Positions 33,640 to 43,557 of a stretch of DNA of 64,000 bases are shown here, piece after piece. Every line of letters begins with the position of its first letter. Position 1 is the first letter of the stretch. The notes beneath the pieces were generated by a model, which was not told the origin of the DNA, did no database searches, and saw only the letters and a list, made by a program, of their open reading frames with translations. The DNA is from Onchidella celtica (Eukaryota > Mollusca > Gastropoda > Systellommatophora > Onchidiidae): positions 92,501,055 to 92,565,054 of the forward strand of contig OZ007567.1 in NCBI GenBank assembly GCA_963931925.1. The letters are read 5' to 3'. The translations under genes and the position numbers were made by a program.

Positions 33640-36600
33640 ATGGCCGAACTACAGAAATATTTGGAACTAGCCCAATCATTTGGCATACCGGAAGCTCAGC
33701 GTGCTTCTTGGGTAGACCAGAAACTGAAAGAAGAACGAGAAGAAAAGGCCGCGGAGAGATTACGAGAAGAAAAGGCCGCGGAGATATTACGCCAAGAAAA
33801 GGCCGCGGAGATATTACGCCAAGAAAAAGCTGCGGAACGAGACGAGAGAGCCGCGGAACGCGCGGAAAAACAGGCTCAAAGAGAGTACGAGCTCGCTTTG
33901 AAACAGTTAGAAGCGAAGCAAGCCCAACCTACCGGGGCTCCGGAAGTTACTTCCAATAATAAAACAAAGCCTAAATTGCCAACCTTTAATGATAAGGTTG
34001 ATCGTATTGATTCCTACCTACACCGCTTCGAACTCCGTGCCGTTTGCGCGGGATGGCAGCGTAGTGAGTACACGTCATGCCTCGCCAATCTTTTGACAGG
34101 GAGAGCGTTGGAAGTTTTCCATAGCCTCACTATTGATGACGCTAGGGACTATGACATTCTAAAGACCGCGCTATTAAAGCGTTTCCAACATACGGAAGAT
34201 GGATTTCATAAGCGTTTCCGCGATTGCAAGCCGGAGGCATCTGAGAATTTCTCTACTTACGTGGACCGCCTCCGCCACCTACTCAGCCGTTGGACTGAGT
34301 TGGCCGGTGTGGAAGAGGGAAACTACAAGAAACTATATGATTTGATAATTAAAGACCAAATATATATGTCCTGCCACACGGACCTGGTGGCGCATTTTAA
34401 GGAACAAGCCCCCAAAACTACCGTCGAGATAACATCGATAGCGGAACGGTATGCTGCGGCTCACCCTAATCGATCGTTAGCTAAAGCTAAAGTAAGCGAA
34501 CCGTGTTACGCCGGCGCTGCTACTAAGACACCGGTACCGTCGAGACAATCAAGACAGCCCTTTCGACAGTCGCCGCAGGTTCGTCCACGGTCCGAGCCGC
34601 CGGTTAGCAGGAGGCAACCGAATCCCCATAAATTTTCTCGGGACTGGGAACCCCGATATACACGTCCTTTCCCTACCGGAGGACCGCGTAACAACTACTA
34701 TCAAGCGCCCACATTTCCTTCTTATCGAGGTACACCTCGAAGGGATGATAATCCAGTCTACTGTTATAGATGTGGCGCCGGAGGCCACATTGCGCGACAA
34801 TGCAGAGTTAGATTAGATGCGGCAAATGCATGCTCTGTAGCATTCACCGAAAACCGCGGTTACAGAACTAGGAATGCCGAAACCGTAGATAAAGTTATTC
34901 CAGTTATGTCCGCCCTCCACGAGCGAGGCGCGCTGACATTGTATGAGGGACGAGTAAACGCCATACGAGCATCCGTATTGCGAGATTCAGGCTGTACGAC
35001 CGTCGGTGTACGTGAATCGCTGGTCCGTCCTGCACAACTCCTGGATCGCGATGCGACATGCATTACTTTTGGTGGTTCAGTTGAACATTTTCGTTTGGCG
35101 GAAATATATGTTGACACACCGTTTATAACTGGTGTTGTCACGGCCTGCGTGCTACCAAATCCGGTCGCCGACCTAATCATTGTTAATATTCCCCACTTAA
35201 AGGACGTCTCCGATTGCGAACTCGGGATTTGGGATGATAACGACATTGCGTGTGTCACGACAAGACAACAATCGCGTCGCCAGAGTGACGACACATTACG
35301 ATCGCCTGTCGTCGATTTGGATGTAACCCCCGAGATTTTTCGTAACGAACAGCGCACAGATCCATCACTAAAGCCCCTCTTTGCTAAGATTGATCCGGAC
35401 AACCCGGATACATCCAGGTTCTGCCTTAAAGACGACCTCCTATATCGCGTTTTTCGGGGAAAGCGCGAAACTATTTTGCAATTGGTCATACCGAGATCAT
35501 TTCGCCGAGACATCACCCGCCTCGCGCACGACACGCCATTGGCGGGCCACCAAGGCAAAGCGAGAACAAAATCGAGAGTCCTGTCTCAGTTTTTTTGGCC
35601 CGGGGTTTACGGGGACATAAATAACTATGTGTCGCGTTGCGATACATGCCAGAAAAGAACCCCCAAAGGAAAAACTTCGCGGGCACCTATACAAGAGATG
35701 CCGCCGGTTTCCACTCCATTTCAGCGAGTTGCCGTCGACATCGTCGGGCCATTACCGAAGTCGGATAGAGGCCATCGGTTTATTCTATCAGTAATCGATT
35801 ATGCCACCCGTTGGCCTGAGGCTGTCCCTTTAAAGGAAATATCGGCCGATCACGTCGCCGAGGCATTGGTGACCATATTCACACGTGTCGGATTCCCGTC
35901 CGAATTATTATCCGATAGAGGTCCGCAATTCACCTCTGACCTTTTCAGGAAAGTATTGGAACTCACGGGCATTAGGCAGAAACTTACGTCGCCATACCAT
36001 CCACAGTCCAATGGCTGTTGCGAGCGCTGGAATGCCACCATGAAAACTATGCTGGCACGCGTTTCTGCCGATAGACCTGGTGACTGGGACCGTCGACTTC
36101 CGGCCATCTTGTTCGCATATAGGGAACTCCCAAATGCGACAACGGGTTTTTCCCCGTTTGAACTTTTATACGGTCGAAAACCACGTGGCCCGATGGCCAT
36201 TTTACGCGATTTATACGCCGGTTCTGATAACGACGTTCCTGATACGCGATCCGCGTATCAGTACATAGTCGATCTCCGACATAGAATAGTTAATGCATGC
36301 GACCTGGCTCGACAATTTGCATGCGTACGGACCAGGTTATTTATAGGATATCGCGATCGGGGTAGTCGGTTAAGAACCCTGTCAGTCGGAGATCGGGCAT
36401 TGGTGCTGCTACCAGAAACGAATAACAAGCTACTCCTCACTTGGAAAGGCCCCTTTCTAGTTAAAAAGCGACTCTCGAGAGTTAATTATCTCATTACCAT
36501 ACGTGGTAACGATAAGGTGTACCATATTAATATGTTGAAAAAGTATCTTACCGATGATCAAACTCATCACGATCATTCATGCCATGTTGTGGCCCAAGCA

Positions 36601-38085
36601 AACGCAGCGATGGTCACTATCGATGACAACGACCGGGAGCCATTATCTATGACTAGATCGCTCCTATCCTTGCAAGCCACAGAGGACGCGACTTCCGTTA
36701 ATATCAATCCAGAGCTGGATCAAAGTAAGACACAGGACATCATGAATCTTGTTCGGGAGTTTTCGCCAGTATTCACTGATTTGCCGGGTAAAACATCCTT
36801 AGTTCAACACGTCATCCGGTTGCACTCGGACGTACCCGTGTTTGTCAAACCCTACCCGCGCCCGCTGCAAGCGCACGACACCATACAGTCCGAGGTGGAA
36901 AAGATGCTCAGCTTAGGAGTCATTGAGCGCTCGACGAGCCCTTACTGCTCGCCGATTGTACCAGTAAAGAAAACAGACGGTTCCGTTAGATTTTGTATCG
37001 ATTACAGGAAGCTTAACGCTCTAACCATTTACGATGCTGAACCTATCCCGAATCAGGATCTATTTGCGCGATTGGCCGAGTCGTCCGTGTTTTCGAAAAT
37101 AGATTTGGCTAAAGGCTACTGGCAAATCCCAATGGAAGAGGCCAGTAAACAGTACACAGCGTTTCAGACCCCTATGGGTCTCATGCAATGGAGATTCATG
37201 CCATTCGGTCTCGTAACGGCACCAGCGACATTTGCGAGGATGATGAACATCCTATGGCAGCAGACACCATGCGTCCTAAGCTACGTTGACGACATTTGCG
37301 CTTTCCATACGGATTGGAAAGGCCACTTAGAAGCACTTCGTCAAGTGCTTAGTAAACTTCGAGATGCCGGGCTTACAGCTAAGCCTAGCAAAGTCTTCCT
37401 GGGTTATACGCAGATTAACTTTCTGGGACATACTATCGCCAAAGGCGTCCAAACACCGGACGACAGTAAGATAAGTAAGATTTTAAAACTCCAGGCTCCT
37501 CATACTAAGAAGCAGGTTCGTAGCCTGTTAGGCTTCTTAAGCTATTATCGGAAATTCGTTCCTAATTTTTCGGCCCTTACGGCCCCGTTATCCGATCTTA
37601 CAAGAAAAGACAGACCCAACAAAATTACCTGGAATACGCAGTGCGCCACCGCGCTCGCGACAGTGCAGCAACTGTTCTCCAGTTCGCCGCTGCTTATCCT
37701 ACCGAATATTAGGCGCACCTTCACCGTCCGAACTGACGCGTCGGACCAAGGAATTGGAGCTGTTTTGCTTCAGGAAAGAGATGGCTTATTGCGCCCTTGT
37801 ATGTACGCTAGCCGGAAATTACTTCCGAGAGAGCAGAGATACGCTATTATAGAGCGAGAATGCCTGGCGATTGTATACGCCGTAGACGCGTTTTCCCGCT
37901 ACCTACTTATGACGGAATTCGTCATCGAGACAGACCATAAACCGTTGTTATTTTTAAAATCGAACCGAGCCAAGAACGCTCGTTTGACCAGATGGAGTCT
38001 GGCCCTTCAGGAATACCGCTTCATTATAAAGGCCATTCCTGGTGGAGATAATGTCCATGCCGACCTATTATCACGGTTACCTTAA
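33640..38085 (+). CDS. gag-pol polyprotein of second LTR element
   Basis: One frame of 1481 codons. Rough order: alpha-helical, repeat-rich N-terminus (EEKAAEILRQ units, residues 30-90); capsid-like gag (110-280); CCHC knuckle CYRCGAGGHIARQC (about 374-387); protease with LRDSGCT (about 447); integrase with HHCC finger, core and GPF module (about 620-970); reverse transcriptase with the YVDD box (about 1080-1270); RNase H with RTDASDQG and ETDHKPL (about 1365-1480). No separate gag stop is present, so gag and pol are made as one product. Integrase precedes RT as in Gmr1. Retained as a recent fossil that looks whole. Confidence 0.95.
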   Translation: MAELQKYLELAQSFGIPEAQRASWVDQKLKEEREEKAAERLREEKAAEILRQEKAAEILRQEKAAERDERAAERAEKQAQREYELALKQLEAKQAQPTGAPEVTSNNKTKPKLPTFNDKVDRIDSYLHRFELRAVCAGWQRSEYTSCLANLLTGRALEVFHSLTIDDARDYDILKTALLKRFQHTEDGFHKRFRDCKPEASENFSTYVDRLRHLLSRWTELAGVEEGNYKKLYDLIIKDQIYMSCHTDLVAHFKEQAPKTTVEITSIAERYAAAHPNRSLAKAKVSEPCYAGAATKTPVPSRQSRQPFRQSPQVRPRSEPPVSRRQPNPHKFSRDWEPRYTRPFPTGGPRNNYYQAPTFPSYRGTPRRDDNPVYCYRCGAGGHIARQCRVRLDAANACSVAFTENRGYRTRNAETVDKVIPVMSALHERGALTLYEGRVNAIRASVLRDSGCTTVGVRESLVRPAQLLDRDATCITFGGSVEHFRLAEIYVDTPFITGVVTACVLPNPVADLIIVNIPHLKDVSDCELGIWDDNDIACVTTRQQSRRQSDDTLRSPVVDLDVTPEIFRNEQRTDPSLKPLFAKIDPDNPDTSRFCLKDDLLYRVFRGKRETILQLVIPRSFRRDITRLAHDTPLAGHQGKARTKSRVLSQFFWPGVYGDINNYVSRCDTCQKRTPKGKTSRAPIQEMPPVSTPFQRVAVDIVGPLPKSDRGHRFILSVIDYATRWPEAVPLKEISADHVAEALVTIFTRVGFPSELLSDRGPQFTSDLFRKVLELTGIRQKLTSPYHPQSNGCCERWNATMKTMLARVSADRPGDWDRRLPAILFAYRELPNATTGFSPFELLYGRKPRGPMAILRDLYAGSDNDVPDTRSAYQYIVDLRHRIVNACDLARQFACVRTRLFIGYRDRGSRLRTLSVGDRALVLLPETNNKLLLTWKGPFLVKKRLSRVNYLITIRGNDKVYHINMLKKYLTDDQTHHDHSCHVVAQANAAMVTIDDNDREPLSMTRSLLSLQATEDATSVNINPELDQSKTQDIMNLVREFSPVFTDLPGKTSLVQHVIRLHSDVPVFVKPYPRPLQAHDTIQSEVEKMLSLGVIERSTSPYCSPIVPVKKTDGSVRFCIDYRKLNALTIYDAEPIPNQDLFARLAESSVFSKIDLAKGYWQIPMEEASKQYTAFQTPMGLMQWRFMPFGLVTAPATFARMMNILWQQTPCVLSYVDDICAFHTDWKGHLEALRQVLSKLRDAGLTAKPSKVFLGYTQINFLGHTIAKGVQTPDDSKISKILKLQAPHTKKQVRSLLGFLSYYRKFVPNFSALTAPLSDLTRKDRPNKITWNTQCATALATVQQLFSSSPLLILPNIRRTFTVRTDASDQGIGAVLLQERDGLLRPCMYASRKLLPREQRYAIIERECLAIVYAVDAFSRYLLMTEFVIETDHKPLLFLKSNRAKNARLTRWSLALQEYRFIIKAIPGGDNVHADLLSRLP

Positions 38086-38689
38086 TCTTGTTGTATTTTA
38101 GTCTGTCATATGTATTGGCGTTGGATACTGATTAGCACCTCATTCAGAGACCGAGGGATGGTATCACATATTGTTCACCCATTGTGAACACTTTTCACCT
38201 ACCCCTTTGCTTTCCTTTGATCCAACAGCTATTTTACTGACGTCGACCCGTATTTTGGCCACACCAGACGTTGTTGCCCAGGGTCGAGGACGAGAAGTCA
38301 TGGCCGACCAGGAGTCCAGATCCACTAATGCCATCGATGCTACTATAGTTATCTTTCCTTGAGTATTATTCATTGTATGTATGCATTCCTGATGACATTC
38401 GCACAGGATCAGTGTTGTACTCTAAAATTTTAGAGTTATGATTGTTAATGTCTACGTATTTAGAGGTAAGATTTAATCCTCAGAGAGATATATACTTTTG
38501 GACGGAGCCTTAAGATTTTCATGAAGTTTTGTCCATCAATGATACCCGTCCTGTAGGTTTTTTCAACTTTAGTACTAGTCTTAGTTATTACCTAGTATTC
38601 TTAGTTAAGTTAACCTTTCGAGCAATTTCTCGACTCATGCCTTCCCCTTACGATAATAATTTATATCGTTAAAATTGCAAATTTTAACT

Positions 38690-38701
38690 GGGGTGGGGGA
38701 T
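38690..38701 (+). other. Polypurine tract of second LTR element
   Basis: GGGGTGGGGGAT just before the 3' LTR, identical to the tract of the first element. Confidence 0.85.
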
Positions 38702-38702
38702 G

Positions 38703-39929
38703 TGTCATGATTCGGATGTTATTAAAACTCACGCAGAGAGTGAGTTGTTTTTTTACCAGGGCCATGAGAAATTGGCTGGTGGCCTTGAACGGTCCTCGCC
38801 AATTATAGTTGGTGAGTAAATAAATGTAAAGTTAAACTGTTAGATTCACGCTTGTCGGTTTTAATGTTCGTGATTAATAAGTAATGGAGTAGGGGTGAAA
38901 CAAGGTGGGGATAGTTGACATTGTTAAGTATGACTAGACAAGTTTTTGCACGTTAACTGGCTGGTAGAATAGTGCAGACGTATTACTACAATTAAAATGG
39001 TGGGAGGTTTCGACCTATGAGATAGCTGAACTAATTGGGCCAGCGGACTAGCACGCTGGGTAGTTAGATAGTATAAAACATCGTGTAACGTTCAGATTTG
39101 GTGAATACAGACGAGCAGAAGCATCGTGTCGTGAAGTATCTCCGGTTGACCAGTACCTGAACTGTGTGCTTTGAAGACAAGAAGTCCTTGCTAACGGACT
39201 GACTGAGCTCTAGAAAGAAAGGTCTGAGTGGGCTGACCTTTGAAAGCCCACGCTGCGCTATATTGATGTTCGCGCCTACCAGTAGGCGTGACCAATGGTA
39301 ATATATCTTATTTATTCAAGCATAATAGAGATCGGAGATAGAGAGAGAACTACAGCCTCATAGGAAGACTAAGGAAACCCCAGCTGGCACTCGACCACGA
39401 GTGTCCTGTATCATAGATCTATTGCCATAGTATGATTGGAATAATATAGCACATTGTTGATGAATTGAATAGTGATTGTGCATAAAATATAGTCTTTTGG
39501 CAACTGCTTAAATTCTCTACAAGCCGAAGAGTGCTTCTGTAGGCTTTGAACGTACTGGGCTCTCCTAACATTTAAGCCCATATGATTTATGGAGAGTTTG
39601 CCTGGCGACTGGCCAGTGGCGACTCAACTGTCACTTTAAATTGATATCTAGTTTCGTATAATATACCTATTTGCTATTGATTGCAGTACCTCCATAGTTA
39701 CATGAATATCATTGGTTAAGTTATTAATTAGAGTTTTTTTTTGGTTTGAATATATACCCCTATTGTCTTTTGTTTTGTTATTAATATTTATGTAAACTAT
39801 GGCATGACCGGCCTGACATATATACGCTCTAGTTATTTAATACTTTTCTTGTGTGGTTGTGTCCGAGTGTGAGTTAGCTGCCTCTCGTGCAGTCGTAACA
39901 TCCCCAAGACCCTAACTCTGCTCGTGACA
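38703..39929 (+). repeat. 3' LTR of second LTR element
   Basis: 1227 bp, TGTCATGATT to TCGTGACA, more than 99 percent like the 5' LTR. CCATC follows as the target duplication. Confidence 0.97.
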
Positions 39930-40035
39930 CCATCTATCCATCCACCCACCACCGGTCCATCCATTGATCCATCAATTGATCCATCCATCGATCCATTCAT
40001 TGATCCATCCATCCATCTATCCATACATCCATCCA
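39930..40035. repeat. CATC microsatellite, right part
   Basis: Continuation of the (CATC)n array at 31047-31222, separated by the LTR element. Includes TTGATCCATCCA variants. Confidence 0.93.
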
Positions 40036-40189
40036 ATCTTATCTGTCGCTTTGTATGTCTGCGATCACTCTGCCTTTCTGACTATCCAACAGTGTCCTCT
40101 CCATAGCTGTATTATAATATGCTAACTAAGCACAATTAGTGGAAATATAAATAGTCTTAATAAATTAGGATGTCCACTAAGTTCCCGTC

Positions 40190-40274
40190 CTAACGTTATT
40201 GCACCCATAGCCAGATGACACATCCACCAATCTGTTTTCAGGTATCTAAACAAGAAATCGACTAGCTCCCTACA
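40190..40274 (+). promoter_or_regulatory. Upstream region of FMO paralogue exon
   Basis: Homologous to the 85-90 bp before the other FMO start (27841-27930), sharing TAGCCAG.TGACACA, CCAATCTGT and CTAGCTCCCTACA. Conserved 5' UTR or promoter. Confidence 0.55.
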
Positions 40275-40404
40275 ATGGCATCGTCATCAAGGAAAAAAAA
40301 ACGAGTATGTATCGTGGGTGCGGGCATGTCAGGACTTGTGGCACTAAAGGAATATCTTCATGGAGGACTGGACGCGACATGTTATGAATTGGACTCTAAA
40401 AACG
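40275..40404 (+). CDS. First exon of a second FMO copy
   Basis: Encodes MASSSRKKKRVCIVGAGMSG and goes on to DATCYELDSKN, about 91 percent like FMO exon 1 at DNA level with one extra lysine codon. The donor GTGGGC is at the same phase, and homology goes on into the intron for about 90 bp, so this is a segmental duplicate and not a retrocopy. The frame is open and the FAD motif is intact. No exon 2 (GGIWHVKKDG) is seen on the plus strand before the Helitron at 43.36 kb. Either the rest lies beyond the Helitron and Polinton, more than 23 kb away, or this is an orphan exon of a broken gene. Confidence 0.8.
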
Positions 40405-43356
40405 GTGGGCAAAAAACTGCAGTAACAGGTCAAGTTGATAGTTACAAACAAATCCTTAAAACTAAGTAACCAAAATATCACAACAGCTGTATGCGCTTCT
40501 GAACTTCAATGTGTTGTCTGACTGATGTAAATGATTTAAATTTTCTTCTTTTTATTACCAGTTTTTGCGTTCAGAGAAACTTGAGTAATGTTCCCATAGA
40601 CCTGTTTAGCAATGACGTAACGGGCGGGTATTAGCGGTAATTGCATATTTAAAAAAAACAACTGATACAGTATTCTAATACAGCATGGTCTTTTCTCCAT
40701 TTGCGTTTATCATAAAACTGTGATTCAGTATACTAGGCTTCTGTCGAAGTAGGCAATTTACTTGTTGTAACTGGAGCAACTGCTCCCTGCGACCCGAGAA
40801 CAACGCCATGGTGGAGTCACCAGAACTGATTTGAATAAAAGACAACAAATGTTTGAACTTGGGCCGTTGTGTTGTATTGTCGGGGTAGTGAATTGTATGC
40901 ACACACATCAAGATGTGCAATTGTTTCGTCAGTGCTATCATTTATTTATTTAGTTTGGGGCTTTCCAAGTTGTTGATTTCCTGTCATACCAATGTGAGAG
41001 TATGAATGATTTGTGTGTGTGTGTGGAAATTGTGACATATTTTGTGTGACTGGGTGAGGCTGAAGGGACCATAACGGTAGATTTTGGTGTACTACCCGTT
41101 AGGTGGCAGGCGAGGGCTCGTGTCTTGTGTGGTGAGTGTCAATATCTTACATGGTTTAGGTTTAATACATTTTTGACACTATATATTTCTTTTGCAGTAA
41201 TCCTGTATTTACTGCTTTCTGTCACGGGACAATTCTCACATTCTCAGCCAGTATGCGTTCAGAGACAGACCCTCTATAATGAGCACCAACACCATTTGCT
41301 TTCATGATAATCATTGGTTGATTTTACTCAAGACTTTAATACTATCTTTTGGGTAGCTCCACAGGCGTTTTTGTTGTTGTTGTTCTTTTGTGTGTGTGTC
41401 CCTGCCTCCCTCTGTGTACGTATGTGTGTGTATCTGTCTGTCTCTCCCTTCATCTGTGTGTATGCCTGTGTTTGTGTGTACCTCCTTCTCTCGGCCTCTC
41501 TCTCTCTCTCTCGCTATATTCTATGCCTGTTTCATCGTTAAAATGATTGTCTGAACATCCTTACAGAGCCGATGCGCTTTCACGACACGAAAAAACATCA
41601 TTAATGGCATAGAATGATATGTAAGAAGTCTAGGAGCTGCGGGGCAAAACCCCGTGCTACGTGAATATTGCAATGTTGTTGTGTCTACCTGACCAGACTA
41701 GATTGCCATAGTACGGGGCCCCTTAGGCGCGCTAGAAATTGGAGACCTGAGAATAACACAAGAGTGGAGCTGCGACCTTAGTTATGGTTTGTTCTATCTC
41801 CGTCTGTCCGATAAACAGGAGACATTCTGGTAAACAAGACCTATATAGATATATAAATGCACACTTTGCCGTTTGTTTAAAATGCGTTGTGACAGCTTTC
41901 AGGCGGTTTCACTATTCCGATTTAGCCTAAATCCTTATGATAATACCAACGTCGCAAACGTGTAACGTCGAATTCCCCACTTGTGTAAAAAGTGGAGATG
42001 GAACGAACCAAGAACTAAGGTTGCCAAATCACAATTTTCAAAAAATAATTGTGTTGGTGTATGGCGGAGATCGTGTAAAGGGTAAATGTTGGGCTCTTTA
42101 TTTATGATATACGACAAGACCTCGCTTCCTTTTTGTTGCTTCCTGTTTATTTTCAAGACTAAGAATAAAGAAAGTATGATAAAAAAGACGAAGATAAAAG
42201 CCCAACCAACCCTGAGAATGAACAAAAGGAAAAGACAAAATTGATATGATTAGAATAATATAAAACGCATTTATAAATGAAATCAAGCAATTAACGTTGG
42301 TAGTAAGATCTTAATACGCCTTGGGCGGACCCTTAAAAATATAAAAATTCAACTCTATTAAAACATAAACACCCAAAAAAAAACAGCTTTTTCACCATCA
42401 ACATAAAAACATCATACCCCGACTAAAAATATTTGAGAATCCTTGCTGCAGAAACTAGCACGGTATGTTGCAGCATGAAAAAATCAATAACCAGCCGCAC
42501 GTATGCCTGCATTCAAAAGAATAGCCTGCAGGCATAACCGTGTGCAGCCGTGCATAAATCAATTGAGCTATTCAAAGTTTTCTATTCAAATGGAATGGCA
42601 TTCACTATTCAGCTATTTAAAACACCCGGCGTTGGGTAGGGTAATTCATTCCATTTGAAATCTTAGCATAGACGTGTCAAAAGCGTGTCAAAACACATCA
42701 TCATACTATAATGGAGCTAGGGCTCTAACTGTTGACACACTTACTGATCCACAGAAACAACAAAAAATTATACAAAAATATGCATTAGATTAGTTGACCA
42801 GTGGAAATGTGCAGGATGCTAATGAGAAACGAATTTTATGCTTGGTAAAATATCATATTTTGCTGCTTTTATCGCGAATAGAAATGGTGAGAATTCACCA
42901 TGAACTCACCGAACCTATTTTTAAGCCATTTTGCCCGGGACAGTAATTTATTTCAGTATTTGCCAAGTTAGCATATTTTTCACCCAAAAAGAAAAATATT
43001 GGCCTCCACATAATTAAGTTTGGTCTGCAAAAATTGTGATATAAGTAATGTTTGTTCTACCCTTCGACTTTTTGTTTGACAGCAGAATAACAAACATTAT
43101 TTAAGTTTGTGAAAAATAGACTTTCCTACCTTCAGGAAAAGAATTTTATAATGGCCTACAAAAGAAACTGTATGGCTTATTTTTGGCCTCTGTTAAATTA
43201 AAATTTGGCTTTTTTTCAAGTCATCTTTCTCTAAAAGGCAGGAAATCTGAATGTGGATGAGATTGTATCACTTTTTGCATGTGTCAGTGGTGTTATCTTT
43301 TTTTCAAGTAAACTTGGTTGCATGTGAATTTGAGGCGTGCAGTGGTGTTATTCAGA
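40405..43356. other. Region after FMO exon copy, no clear gene
   Basis: Mostly AT-rich non-coding DNA. It holds a T/G/C-rich simple tract at about 41370-41520 and a frame at 42718-42956 (plus) that reads ARALTVDTLTDPQKQQKII and LCLVKYHILLLLSRIEMVRI with one stop inside. The latter may be a decayed protein remnant of unknown kind. Nothing else is recognised. Confidence 0.45.
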
Positions 43357-43420
43357 AGTTAGATCTACTCTATAAAATTTAGTAAATAAGTTAGATCTAC
43401 TCTATAAAATTTAGTAAATA
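43357..43420 (+). repeat. Tandem 32-bp duplication at Helitron 5' end
   Basis: Two identical 32-bp units, AGTTAGATCTACTCTATAAA plus 12 bases, at 43357-43388 and 43389-43420. Each unit holds a candidate Helitron 5' terminus, A|TCTACTCTATAAAAT. Confidence 0.85.
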
Positions 43421-43434
43421 ACAGTGGCAACATG

Positions 43435-43550
43435 TGATAGATCTAGATCTAGATCTAGACCAGATAGATCTAGATCTAGAGTCTAGATTAGATCTAGATC
43501 TAGATATTCTAGATCTAGACTCTAGATATCTAGATCTAGATCTCTAAATG
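43435..43550 (+). repeat. CTAGAT/AGATCT array
   Basis: Irregular array of TAGATC/CTAGAT hexamers, heavily palindromic (AGATCTAGATCT), ending ten bases before the Helitron Rep start codon at 43558. It could be 5' leader of the element or an expanded satellite. Confidence 0.85.
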
Positions 43551-43557
43551 TTGCACA

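Larger units (their letters stand above)
31223..39929 (+). mobile_element. Gmr1-like Ty3/Gypsy LTR retrotransposon, looks whole
   Basis: LTRs of 1225 and 1227 bp, target duplication CCATC at 31218-31222 and 39930-39934, and one uninterrupted gag-pol frame with integrase ahead of reverse transcriptase. The LTRs differ by about six substitutions and one 2-bp length change, so the copy is recent. It is inserted in a CATC microsatellite between two divergent FMO first exons. It shares the polypurine tract and a leader block with the element at 13453-21979, but its LTR sequence is different, so it is a separate family of the same clade. Confidence 0.95.

Noticed and set aside
41314-41546. Cys/Val/Leu-rich frames
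   Set aside because: Simple T/G/C-rich tract read in two frames; no conserved pattern.
43435-43550. CTAGAT array as a CRISPR or regulatory operator array
   Set aside because: Hexamer units without spacers, in an animal transposon; best seen as a simple satellite.
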